Part shown: positions 1 through 7,400 of the stretch, one piece after another | Numbering within the stretch: the first letter of the stretch is position 1 | Layout: each line of letters starts with the position of its first letter | NCBI GenBank assembly: GCA_041477815.1 | Contig: JBGOUV010000351.1 | Coordinates: 1 to 7,481 of the forward strand | DNA: 7,481 bases | Origin: JBGOUV01 sp041477815 | GTDB lineage: Bacteria > Acidobacteriota > Terriglobia > Bryobacterales > JACQDG01 | Reading direction: 5' to 3' | Notes under the pieces: model-generated | Told to the model about the DNA's origin: nothing | Seen by the model: only the letters and a program-made list of their open reading frames with translations | Databases searched by the model: none | Translations under genes and position numbers: made by a program

Positions 1-1479
1 GGTGCGGACCCCAACGCCGGCGATCAGGGAGCTTTCCGAGAGGAATTGGGGCAGCGGGCCGGGGGTCCGGGCCCGCCAGTCGCCGACCAGGCGAAGAGAG
101 AGGTACGGCCGGATCGGGAGCCGCCCCAGCCGGAACTCGGTCTTCAGTTGGGCGTATTGGAAGACGTCGTGATACCGGCTGGAGAACATCGGGAGCGTCC
201 ATAGGCTGGTCTCGATCCGGCGCAGCGGCGGCGCCAGGTTGTTGTACGCCCGGCGGGCCTGGGCGGCGAGCTGCGGGTCGGGACTGCTCATGGCCTTCTC
301 GAAGTAGCGGACCGCCTCGCGGTCGTTCTTCAGGATGTTGTAGACTACCCCAATCTGATAGGCAACCTGATCGTCGTCCGGGTCGATTTCGTAGGCAGTG
401 CGGAACTCGCGGAGGGCCTCCGGCAGGTAGCTCCGGGCCAGGCTCTTCTCGGCGAGTTGTTTGTGGGGCAGGGCGGAACGGTCGCGTCCCTCCAGCGCCC
501 GGCGGGCGCGCCGGGCCAACTCGCGGTCGGTTCCGGCGGCGACTTTTTCCAGCAGCGGCCGCGCCAAGGGTAGTTGCTGGCGCTCCAGGTAAAGGAACCC
601 GAGCTGGGCCGCGGCCAGCAGATCGTTCGGGTCCTGCTCGACCACGGTCCGGAGTTCCTGGAGGGCTTCGTTCTGGCGGTGGAGGGCCAGCCAGAGGAAC
701 GCCAGCTCGCGGCGCAGGGCGGTGTTCGGCGGGTCGAGTTCCAGGGCGCGGCGGTACTCGTTGGCGAAAGGGTGCCGGTCGGGCAGGCGCGTACGCGCCC
801 GCTCGGCCAGACGGGTCTGGCTCGAGCGCGCGGCCACCAGCCACGCTCCCACGGCCCCCTCGCGGTCGCCGGCATCCCAGCGCGTCCGAGCCAGATCGAG
901 CAGCGTCTCCTCCCGGCGCGGGAGAATCTGCCAGGCGGCCAGATACTCGGCGGCGGCAGGTCCGGGCTGGCGGTGCTTTTCGAGGTTCCGGGCCAGCTCC
1001 AGGCGCGCGGCGCGGTTGTGCGGGTCCTGCTGAACGGCCGCCTGCCACCGCTCGATCGCCTGCCGCAGCGAGCCGTCCACGCGGGAGAAGGCCTCGGCCG
1101 CGGTCTTGGCGGACTCCGGATCGCTGGACTGGCGGACCTGGTCGAACAACTCCAGGGCCCGCTCCTCACGACCCGTCTCGTGGCACAGGAAGGCCAACTC
1201 CAGCGCCACCCGCTGGTCGGCCGGATCGAGCGACAGCGCCTGCTCGAAGACCTCTCGCGCGGACTCGGTCTCGCCCACCTTCAGATAGGCGTAGGCCAGG
1301 TCTTTGCGGATCCCGGCCCGTCGCGGCGCGGCCTTCACGGCCACCAGGAACTGATCGATGGCCTCCAGGTACTGCTTCTGTTGCAAGTACCGATAAGCTT
1401 TTTCTAGGGGATCGGCGGCGGGATCCTGTGGTTGCGCGGGTAACACCAAACACGCAAGCACCAGCAGCGTATATCTCAC
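1..1479 (-). CDS. Secreted TPR protein with NfrA-like C-terminal region (3' end beyond window)
   Basis: The frame starting at GTG 1479-1477 stays open for 493 codons to base 1, so the C-terminus lies outside the window. The start is supported by GAGG eight bases upstream and by an immediate signal peptide (MRYTLLVLACLVLPAQ), which predicts export. Residues about 25-400 are helical repeats with TPR character, for example residues 57-86 (AYAYLKVGETESAREVFEQA then LSLDP), 254-287 and 371-398. From about residue 420 the protein changes: aromatic-rich segments (SRYHDVFQYAQ, RPYLSLRLVGD, PQFLSESSLIAGVGV) resemble the C-terminal domain of NfrA, the outer-membrane receptor of phage N4, which works in exopolysaccharide export. 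TPR architecture and export are clear; the NfrA match is from memory. The gene follows the aldo/keto reductase on the same strand after 80 bases and is probably functionally separate. A TPR outer-membrane porin of PgaA type is the main alternative. Confidence 0.85.
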   Translation of the reverse strand, partial: MRYTLLVLACLVLPAQPQDPAADPLEKAYRYLQQKQYLEAIDQFLVAVKAAPRRAGIRKDLAYAYLKVGETESAREVFEQALSLDPADQRVALELAFLCHETGREERALELFDQVRQSSDPESAKTAAEAFSRVDGSLRQAIERWQAAVQQDPHNRAARLELARNLEKHRQPGPAAAEYLAAWQILPRREETLLDLARTRWDAGDREGAVGAWLVAARSSQTRLAERARTRLPDRHPFANEYRRALELDPPNTALRRELAFLWLALHRQNEALQELRTVVEQDPNDLLAAAQLGFLYLERQQLPLARPLLEKVAAGTDRELARRARRALEGRDRSALPHKQLAEKSLARSYLPEALREFRTAYEIDPDDDQVAYQIGVVYNILKNDREAVRYFEKAMSSPDPQLAAQARRAYNNLAPPLRRIETSLWTLPMFSSRYHDVFQYAQLKTEFRLGRLPIRPYLSLRLVGDWRARTPGPLPQFLSESSLIAGVGVRT

Positions 1480-1559
1480 TGTCGGCGCCTCGCTAGGGTA
1501 GTCTTGCCTTATCTGACCATAGAAAGGGGTGCGAGTGCAAGCGCGGTTCCCAGACCGCC

Positions 1560-2528
<969 letters not shown>

Positions 2529-2558
2529 TTCCCCTCCTGATAAACGTCGTATGGTAGC
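2529..2558. promoter_or_regulatory. Very short divergent intergenic region
   Basis: Only 30 bases separate the aldo/keto reductase start from the first possible ATG of the divergent enolase-superfamily gene. Bases 2533-2538 are the complement of AGGAGG, a strong ribosome binding site for the reductase. The plus-strand gene has no matching site. A TATGGT at 2550-2555 could be a -10 element for it, but no good -35 is visible. Promoters for both genes must therefore overlap this gap or lie inside the opposite coding sequence. The promoter assignment is inference. Confidence 0.4.
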
Positions 2559-2567
2559 ATGTGGCCC

Positions 2568-3752
2568 ATGCTGACCCGTCGCCGATTCCTGGCGGCCTCC
2601 GCCGCCCCCGTTACCGCGTCGCTGGCCCAGCTCCGCACCGGAGACCTGAAGATCACCCGCGTGGAGCCCTACGTGTTGCGCATCGGCCGCCGCTCCGACG
2701 TCGTCTGCGCCCGGATCGAAACCGCCGACGGGATCCACGGCTGGGGCGAGGGCACCACGCCTCCCACGGTAGCCGCCGTGGCGGCCCAGATCCGCGAGTG
2801 CGGCAAGTACATCCTCAACCAGAGCGCCTGGGACATCGAGAAGCTGTGGCGGCGCATGTACATCATCGAAGAGAACACCTTGGGCGGGACGCTGTTCGCC
2901 GCCCTCAGCGCCATCGACATCGCCCTCTGGGACATTGTCGGCAAGAAGCTCGGCGCGCCCGTCTACAAACTGCTGGGCGGCAAGACGAACGACAAGATAC
3001 GGATTTACACCAGCTACCGGTGGGGCAACATTCCCCGTACCCGCGAGGCCTACCGGGCGCGCACCAAGGAGCTGATCGCCGAGGGCGCCACCGCGGGCAA
3101 ATACGACCCTTTCGGCGCCTATCCCGGTTTCGATCGCCAGCTCTCGACCGCCGTCCTCAACGAAGTTCGGGAGATGATCGCCGGCATCCGCGAGGGCGGC
3201 CCCAGCTTCGACATCTGCGTAGAGGCCCACGGCAAGTTCAACAGCGCCTCGGCCGGCCGCATCGCCAAGATGCTGGACCCCTTTGATCCGTTTTTCCTCG
3301 AGGAGCCCGTGCCGCCCGAGAACGTCGACGCCATGGCCGCCGTCCAGCGCTCGACCAACATCCCCATCGCCACCGGAGAGGGCTTGCAGTCGCACTGGAA
3401 CTTCCGCGAGGTGCTGGCCAAGGGCGCCGCCCGCATCCTGCAGCCCGATGCTTCCCGCACCGGCGGGATCACGGCCATGAAGAAGATCGCCGCCATGGCC
3501 GACGCCCACTACGTCACCATCGCGCCGCACAACCCCAACGGTCCGGTTTGTACCGCCGCCAGCATCCACGTGGCGGCCTCCATCCCCAACTTCCTGATCA
3601 TGGAGGAGGGCGCCACCAACACTCCCGAGTACAACGACATCTTTGTGGGCGGCTGGAAGCCCACCCTGGCCGAGTGGCCGGTCCTGGAGGCCCCGGGACT
3701 GGGCGTGGACTTCTCGCCGGCGTTCCTGCGAGAGCGTACGGTGAAAATTTGA
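2568..3752 (+). CDS. Tat-exported enolase-superfamily (mandelate racemase/galactonate dehydratase-like) protein
   Basis: From ATG 2568 the product is 394 residues. It begins with a twin-arginine signal (MLTRRRFLAASAAP) and a short hydrophobic stretch, so it is predicted to be exported folded. An in-frame ATG at 2559 adds only MWP and cannot be excluded; neither start has a good Shine-Dalgarno. The N-terminal capping domain spans roughly residues 27-135 and the barrel follows. Compared with E. coli galactonate dehydratase, the second and third metal ligands are Glu245 (FLEEP) and Glu271 (TGEG), and the Asp294-His321 dyad is present (QPDAS, APHN). The first ligand position is Glu219 (VEAHGKF) instead of Asp, followed by His221 as in that family. 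The usual KxK position reads KYD (178-180). Expected chemistry is dehydration of a sugar acid by proton abstraction next to a carboxylate. The substrate is unassigned. It is cotranscribed with the downstream transporter. Confidence 0.9.
   Translation: MLTRRRFLAASAAPVTASLAQLRTGDLKITRVEPYVLRIGRRSDVVCARIETADGIHGWGEGTTPPTVAAVAAQIRECGKYILNQSAWDIEKLWRRMYIIEENTLGGTLFAALSAIDIALWDIVGKKLGAPVYKLLGGKTNDKIRIYTSYRWGNIPRTREAYRARTKELIAEGATAGKYDPFGAYPGFDRQLSTAVLNEVREMIAGIREGGPSFDICVEAHGKFNSASAGRIAKMLDPFDPFFLEEPVPPENVDAMAAVQRSTNIPIATGEGLQSHWNFREVLAKGAARILQPDASRTGGITAMKKIAAMADAHYVTIAPHNPNGPVCTAASIHVAASIPNFLIMEEGATNTPEYNDIFVGGWKPTLAEWPVLEAPGLGVDFSPAFLRERTVKI
3740..3752 (+). promoter_or_regulatory. Stop-start overlap coupling dehydratase and transporter
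   Basis: The dehydratase stop TGA (3750-3752) overlaps a TTG start (3749-3751) of the transporter within TTGA. GGTGA at 3740-3744 lies four bases before the TTG and can serve as a weak ribosome binding site. The next in-frame ATG (3791) would cut into the first membrane helix, which favours the TTG. This arrangement suggests translational coupling. Confidence 0.6.
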
Positions 3753-4975
3753 CGGCCTCCCGGTCCGGCGTTCTCCTGCTCGGCTTCCTGATGTCGGTGA
3801 TCACCTACCTGGACCGGGTGTGCCTCTCGGCGGCCGCTCCCGCCATCACCCGCGATCTGGGCTTGACCAATATGCAAATGGGCTACGTGTTCAGCGCCTT
3901 CGCCCTTTCCTACGCCATCTTCGAGATTCCGGCGGGCTGGTGGGGCGACCGGATCGGCCAGCGTCCGGTGCTCACCCGGATCGTTGCCGGCTGGTCCGTA
4001 TTTACCATACTCACCGGACTGGTGTGGAACTACGCCGGTCTGCTGGGCACCCGCTTCGTCTTCGGCGCCGCCGAGGCGGGCGCGTTTCCGAATCTCTCGC
4101 GGGCGCTGGCGCGCTGGTACCGGCCCGAGGAGCGGTCCTGGGCCAACGGCGTCATGTGGACCGGGGCGCGGGTGGGCGGCGCCGTGGCCCCCGCTCTGGC
4201 CGCCCTGCTGATCGGCCACCTCGGCTGGCGCGCCACCTTCGCCCTGTTCGGCGCCGTGGGCCTGGTGTGGTGCGCCTCCTTCTGGCGCTGGTATCGAGAC
4301 GGACCGCTGGAACCCTCGGCTCACACCGCCGCCCCCTGGGGGCGCATCTTGTCTCACTCCACCCTGTGGGCTCTGTCCGGGATGTACTTCTGCTCCACCT
4401 ACGGTTTCTTCTTCTACGTGACCTGGCTCCCGACTTTCCTGATGCGCGAGCACGGCCTGACCCTGCAGCAGTCCAGCTTTTACGCGGCAGCGCCGCTGGC
4501 CGCCGGCGCGGTCGGATGCATGATCGGCGGGATCTTCGCCGATAAGCTGGTCCGGCGCACGTGCAACCTGAAGTGGGCTCGCCGGGCCATCGGCATCACC
4601 GGCTTCACTCTGGCCACCTTCGGATTCGGTTTCGCCGCCGCCTCCCATAGCCCCCTGGCGGCCGTGCTATGTATGGCCTGCGCCTCCGTTGGTAACGACA
4701 TGACGCTGCCGGTCACCTGGGCCACCGTCACCGACGTCGGCCGCGAGTTCGGCGGGACGACCTCCGCCTTCATGAACATGGCCTCCAGCGTCTCGGCCAT
4801 GATCTCGGCCACCTCCGCCGCCTGGCTGGCCGCCACCTTCGGCACCTTCCACGTCGTGCTGGCCGCCGCCGCCGGGGCCTATTTCCTCGGCGCCCTGCTG
4901 TGGCTGTGCATCGATCCGACGCGGCGCCTTACACCCGCTGATAGTCCGGTCGCCAGGTCACTATCGCCTTCTTGA
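3749..4975 (+). CDS. MFS transporter, anion:cation symporter (sugar-acid) type
   Basis: An inner-membrane permease of 408 residues with about twelve hydrophobic helices (first about 7-20, last about 367-388). The N-terminus contains SVITYLDRVCLSAAAPAI, which resembles the first helix of the hexuronate/galactonate/phthalate group of major facilitator carriers (typically NYLDR). The loop motif between helices 2 and 3 is GWWGDRIGQR at 63-72, and a weaker second copy is at 260-270 (GGIFADKLVRR). Family knowledge suggests proton-coupled uptake of an organic anion such as a hexonate or hexuronate. Its coupling to the upstream dehydratase supports a sugar-acid substrate, which is inference. Translation probably starts at TTG 3749. 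The longer open frame back to 3548 overlaps the dehydratase and is not protein-like. The 3' end overlaps the convergent DUF6526 gene by 47 bases, and the last 13 or so residues there (ADSPVARSLSPS) are probably a disordered tail. Confidence 0.9.
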   Translation: MTASRSGVLLLGFLMSVITYLDRVCLSAAAPAITRDLGLTNMQMGYVFSAFALSYAIFEIPAGWWGDRIGQRPVLTRIVAGWSVFTILTGLVWNYAGLLGTRFVFGAAEAGAFPNLSRALARWYRPEERSWANGVMWTGARVGGAVAPALAALLIGHLGWRATFALFGAVGLVWCASFWRWYRDGPLEPSAHTAAPWGRILSHSTLWALSGMYFCSTYGFFFYVTWLPTFLMREHGLTLQQSSFYAAAPLAAGAVGCMIGGIFADKLVRRTCNLKWARRAIGITGFTLATFGFGFAAASHSPLAAVLCMACASVGNDMTLPVTWATVTDVGREFGGTTSAFMNMASSVSAMISATSAAWLAATFGTFHVVLAAAAGAYFLGALLWLCIDPTRRLTPADSPVARSLSPS

Positions 4976-5366
4976 TGTCGCCGCCCGCCATCTTGTCGCG
5001 CAGGACCTTCTCGACCAGAACCGGGATCTCCCCGTCGGAGGCGAATCGCAGGGCTATCAGTTGGCCTGCGCTCAGCTCCCCGAGGCGGGCCCGCAGCGGC
5101 TCGCCCACCAGCGATGCCAGCCGCAGCCGCTCTTCCAGCCGGATGACGCGGTTCTGCACGCTCAAGGCATTGGTCCGGATCTTCAGTACGGCGATCACCG
5201 CAGCCAGCGCCAACACCACCAGCCAGGCCGCATCAACGCCGGGCTGCCGGATCAGTCTCCAGACGCTGAGCAGGGAATGGATCGCTGCGATGGGGAACAC
5301 AAAGTAGTGAAACGGCGGATCCAATCGCGTGTGGTTGGCGTACGTCTGTGGAACTTTCTCGCCCAT
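4929..5366 (-). CDS. DUF6526 family small membrane protein
   Basis: A complete 145-residue protein of unknown function that I recognise as DUF6526. The N-terminal QTYANHTRLDPPFHYFVFP (7-25) is the family signature. Two hydrophobic helices follow at about 21-37 and 47-63, then a conserved soluble part with RVIRLEERLRLASL (73-86), LSAGQLIALRFASDGEIP (98-115) and a C-terminal IKKAIVTWRPDYQRV. The likely form is a two-helix inner-membrane protein with a cytoplasmic, partly charged domain. The start is ATG 5366-5364, with a perfect AGGAGG (complement of 5371-5376) four bases upstream. It lies 22 bases after the enolase-superfamily gene on the same strand and is probably the last gene of that operon. 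Its stop is within the end of the convergent transporter gene. No function is known, so its place in a metabolic operon is unexplained. Confidence 0.88.
   Translation of the reverse strand: MGEKVPQTYANHTRLDPPFHYFVFPIAAIHSLLSVWRLIRQPGVDAAWLVVLALAAVIAVLKIRTNALSVQNRVIRLEERLRLASLVGEPLRARLGELSAGQLIALRFASDGEIPVLVEKVLRDKMAGGDIKKAIVTWRPDYQRV
4940..4965. other. Inverted repeat in the convergent gene overlap
   Basis: GATAGT (4940-4945) and ACTATC (4960-4965) can pair across a 14-base loop exactly where the transporter and DUF6526 genes overlap tail to tail. There is no T-run on either side, so a classical terminator is not supported. It could be a weak bidirectional transcription-ending hairpin or chance. 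Confidence 0.25.
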
Positions 5367-5370
5367 AGAA

Positions 5371-5376
5371 CCTCCT
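5371..5376 (-). promoter_or_regulatory. Strong ribosome binding site of the DUF6526 gene
   Basis: On the minus strand these bases read AGGAGG, four bases before the ATG. Together with the 22-base gap to the upstream stop, this gives the third operon gene its own efficient translation start. Confidence 0.75.
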
Positions 5377-5388
5377 CAGTATCTGGTG

Positions 5389-6501
5389 CTATCGCACTCG
5401 GAACTTCTCGACCACTGCCTCGTCCAATTCAATTCCCAACCCGGGACCCTGCGGCACCGGCACTCGCCCGTCCTGGAGCGGCGGCAGGTTCCGCACCAGG
5501 CTCCGCATCAGGGGCGACGGCCGCAGGCAGTACTCTACCAGATCCCCGTCCGGACACGCCGCCATCCAGTGCAGTGACGCCGCCAGGTTCACCCCGGTCG
5601 AGAAGCAGTGCGGCACCGCCCGCCGGCCCGCCGCCCGCGCCATCTCCGAAGCCTGCCGCGCCACGGTCAGGCCGCCGCAGATCGCCACATCGGGCTGGAT
5701 CACGTGAACTCCCCGCTCGAGCAGGTCTTCAAACCCCCAGCGCGTGACCTCGCCCTCGCCCGCCGCGATCGGCGCCGGCGACTCGGAGCACAACGCCGCG
5801 TAACCCTTCAGGTCGTCCTGCGAGAGCGGCTCCTCCAGCCAGCCGATACGGAACGGCACGAGGCGGCGCGCCCGCTCCAGCGCCGTCTCGACCGTCAGCG
5901 AGCAGCCGGCGTCGACCATCAAGTCCCGTCCATCTCCGATCGCCCGGCGGGCCCCGGCCACGTGCGCCAGATCGGCAGCCAGGTCCTTGCCGAACGGCCC
6001 CCAGCCGAATTTGACCGCCGACAACCCCAGGTCCACCGCCTGCCGGGCCAACTCGGCCGTCTCCCGAGGCGTGGCCCCGAACAGGTAGCTCGCATAGGCC
6101 CGGATCGACGAGCGGTGCGCCCCGCCGAGCAGCTCATAGACCGGCTTGCCCAGCGCCTTGCCCCGCAGATCCCACAACGCGATGTCGGCCCCGCTGATGG
6201 CATGGATCGCCACCCCCCGCCGGCCGTAGCGGTTGGTGTGATGATACATATGTTGCCACAAACCCTCGACATCCACAGGGTCGCGACCCCGGAGCAGGTA
6301 CGCCAGCCCGTGCCGCCGCTCCGCCGACCGCGGCGCCTCGAAGATCGCCTTCGCTACGTAGGACTGGCTCGACACCTCCCCGATCCCCACCAGGCCGGCG
6401 TCGGTCGAGATGCGGATGATCAGGACGTCCTGGGTCCCGTCGGCGATCTCCTCGACGTTGGGGAGACGCAGGTGGAGGGCTTCTACGTTGGTAATGAGCA
6501 T
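5389..6501 (-). CDS. Enolase-superfamily (mandelate racemase/muconate lactonizing-type) dehydratase-like protein
   Basis: A 370-residue cytoplasmic protein without a signal peptide. The capping domain occupies about residues 1-125, then the barrel. Metal ligands are Asp197 (MVDAG), Glu223 (WLEEP) and Glu249 (AAGEG); the general acid/base dyad is Asp271 (QPDVA) with His298 (VPHCF). Lys164 is the first lysine of the usual KxK motif, but the third position is glycine (VKFGWGPFG), so proton transfer probably relies on the His-Asp dyad. The end (QGPGLGIELDE) is typical of the subgroup. Dehydration or racemisation/epimerisation of a carboxylate sugar is expected; the substrate is unassigned. The start is ATG 6501-6499, chosen because MLITNVEALHLRLP is the standard first strand. 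GGGAG lies 11 bases upstream. A longer reading to 6570 only adds residues from the creatininase tail and spacer read out of frame. It sits 16 bases after the creatininase-family gene. Confidence 0.93.
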   Translation of the reverse strand: MLITNVEALHLRLPNVEEIADGTQDVLIIRISTDAGLVGIGEVSSQSYVAKAIFEAPRSAERRHGLAYLLRGRDPVDVEGLWQHMYHHTNRYGRRGVAIHAISGADIALWDLRGKALGKPVYELLGGAHRSSIRAYASYLFGATPRETAELARQAVDLGLSAVKFGWGPFGKDLAADLAHVAGARRAIGDGRDLMVDAGCSLTVETALERARRLVPFRIGWLEEPLSQDDLKGYAALCSESPAPIAAGEGEVTRWGFEDLLERGVHVIQPDVAICGGLTVARQASEMARAAGRRAVPHCFSTGVNLAASLHWMAACPDGDLVEYCLRPSPLMRSLVRNLPPLQDGRVPVPQGPGLGIELDEAVVEKFRVR

Positions 6502-6502
6502 A

Positions 6503-6537
6503 CGTGGAACCGCTCCCTCACGGTCGCGGCTCGGTGC
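6503..6537. repeat. Probable dispersed repeat at the creatininase/enolase junction
   Basis: The segment reads GGAACCGCTCCCTCACGGTC from 6506, followed by GCGGCTCGGT to 6535. I recall this motif as a common dispersed intergenic repeat in Solibacter-like acidobacterial genomes. When translated it gives tell-tale peptides such as SRDREGAV or PLPHGRGSV. It holds imperfect inverted arms (ACCG...CGGT). Here it supplies the last residues (STEPRP) and the stop of the creatininase-family gene as well as the spacer before the next gene. Only one copy is in this window, so the repeat status rests on memory. Confidence 0.45.
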
Positions 6538-7345
6538 TGCCGTGCAAATCCACTTTCTCCCGCACCTCAAACCCGCGGAACTCCCGGATGAACTCGACCA
6601 GATTGTCCACCGTGGCCTCGAACCACACCTTACCCTTGTCGTGGGTGGCCAGGGTAGGGTCGCCGATCACGCCGGACTTCGAGATGCGGGTCCACCACTC
6701 GACCATGCGGACCGGCGGCCCGCCTCCCAGGTCGTGCCAGTAGTATTTGGACGGATGGAACCCGATCTCCCGCTCGGCCTTGTCCATCTGGACCGCCGCC
6801 TCGTTCAGATAGAGGTACACCGAGGTCTCGAGCTCGCAGGCGTGCGACATCCCGCCGGGGAACGGGCTCTCGCGCGTTCTCTTGATGAGGTCCGTGATGA
6901 GCGACGGCCAGATGAAGCAGGCGCAGAGCGCGTCGGACTGGATGATGGTCTTGCGCGCCGCCAGATCCAGGATCGGCATGTTCGACCCGTGCCCGTCGGC
7001 CAGCAGGATCTTGCGGAAGCCGTGGTGGGCCAGGCTCAGGGTGATGTCCAGGACGAAGGCCTCCAGGTGCTCCGGCTTCACCGTGATGGTGCCGGGAAAG
7101 CTCATGTGGTGGTCCTCGAACCCGTAGGGGATCGGCGGCAGCAGCAGGACCTCCTCGGGAATCCGCTGGGCCACCTGGTCGCAGACCGAGGTGATGAGGA
7201 AGTTGTCGGTGTCGAGCGGCAGGTGGCGCCCGTGGTCCTCGACCGACCCGATGGGAATGATACATACCGGCTGCCGGAGGACGACGTCCTTCATCTCCGG
7301 CCAAGTGTAGTGATCGTAGCGGTACTTTAGCTTGGGTCCGTGCAT
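6518..7345 (-). CDS. Creatininase-family metal-dependent amidohydrolase
   Basis: A complete 275-residue protein of the creatininase/MftE/FAPy-deformylase fold, which hydrolyses cyclic amides, formamides or peptide-like bonds with a two-metal centre. The signature GSVEDHGRHLPLDTD (33-47) gives Glu36, His38 and Asp47, matching Glu34, His36 and Asp45 of Pseudomonas creatininase. DGHGSN (117-122) gives His119, and HACELETS (168-175) gives Glu171. Position 121 is Ser where true creatininase has ligand Glu122, so creatinine is an unlikely substrate. GFEDHHMSFPGTITV (75-89) is also typical of the family. The start at ATG 7345-7343 has only a weak GGCGGG upstream; an ATG ten bases earlier is in another frame. 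It is the first gene of a three-gene minus-strand operon with the enolase-superfamily enzyme and DUF6526. The C-terminal STEPRP appears to come from a repeat. The real substrate is unknown. Confidence 0.92.
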   Translation of the reverse strand: MHGPKLKYRYDHYTWPEMKDVVLRQPVCIIPIGSVEDHGRHLPLDTDNFLITSVCDQVAQRIPEEVLLLPPIPYGFEDHHMSFPGTITVKPEHLEAFVLDITLSLAHHGFRKILLADGHGSNMPILDLAARKTIIQSDALCACFIWPSLITDLIKRTRESPFPGGMSHACELETSVYLYLNEAAVQMDKAEREIGFHPSKYYWHDLGGGPPVRMVEWWTRISKSGVIGDPTLATHDKGKVWFEATVDNLVEFIREFRGFEVREKVDLHGSTEPRP

Positions 7346-7384
7346 GACCCGCCATGGTAACGCATCTGCGGCGCCGTTGGTGGG

Positions 7385-7400
7385 GCGGCCTCCAGGCCGC
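7385..7400. other. GC-rich palindrome upstream of the minus-strand operon
   Basis: GCGGCCT and AGGCCGC flank a CC centre, forming a 7-base inverted repeat about 40 bases upstream of the creatininase-family start. It could be a small hairpin, a protein binding site, or part of a dispersed intergenic repeat. The surrounding 136 bases (7346-7481) show no convincing gene or promoter. Confidence 0.3.

Noticed and set aside
345..1407. Open frames on both strands over the TPR gene
   Set aside because: The minus-strand frame from GTG 1479 gives a signal peptide and TPR repeats across the whole stretch; the other frames are low-complexity Arg/Pro/Ser shadows.
1451..1453. Lipobox-like cysteine (VLAC) in the TPR protein signal peptide
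   Set aside because: The cysteine is at residue 10, leaving too short a hydrophobic segment for a lipoprotein signal; ordinary signal peptidase cleavage further on is more likely.
1509..1540. Possible promoter for the TPR gene (TTGCAC, 18 bases, TCAGAT on the minus strand)
   Set aside because: The -35 and -10 matches are both weak, and such matches are expected by chance.
2529..3569. In-frame upstream extension of the aldo/keto reductase to 669 residues
   Set aside because: The extension is antisense to the enolase-superfamily gene, is Gly/Ala/Asp-rich without family character, and the reductase has its own ATG with a strong AGGAGG.
3509..4648. 379-residue minus-strand open frame
   Set aside because: It is antisense to the transporter and dehydratase ends, with composition typical of GC-rich shadow frames (repeated Gly, Gln, Pro, His) and no recognisable domain.
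5608..7330. Long plus-strand open frames of about 300 residues opposite the operon
   Set aside because: They are the antisense shadow of well-supported enzyme genes and are rich in Arg, Pro and Gln with no motif.
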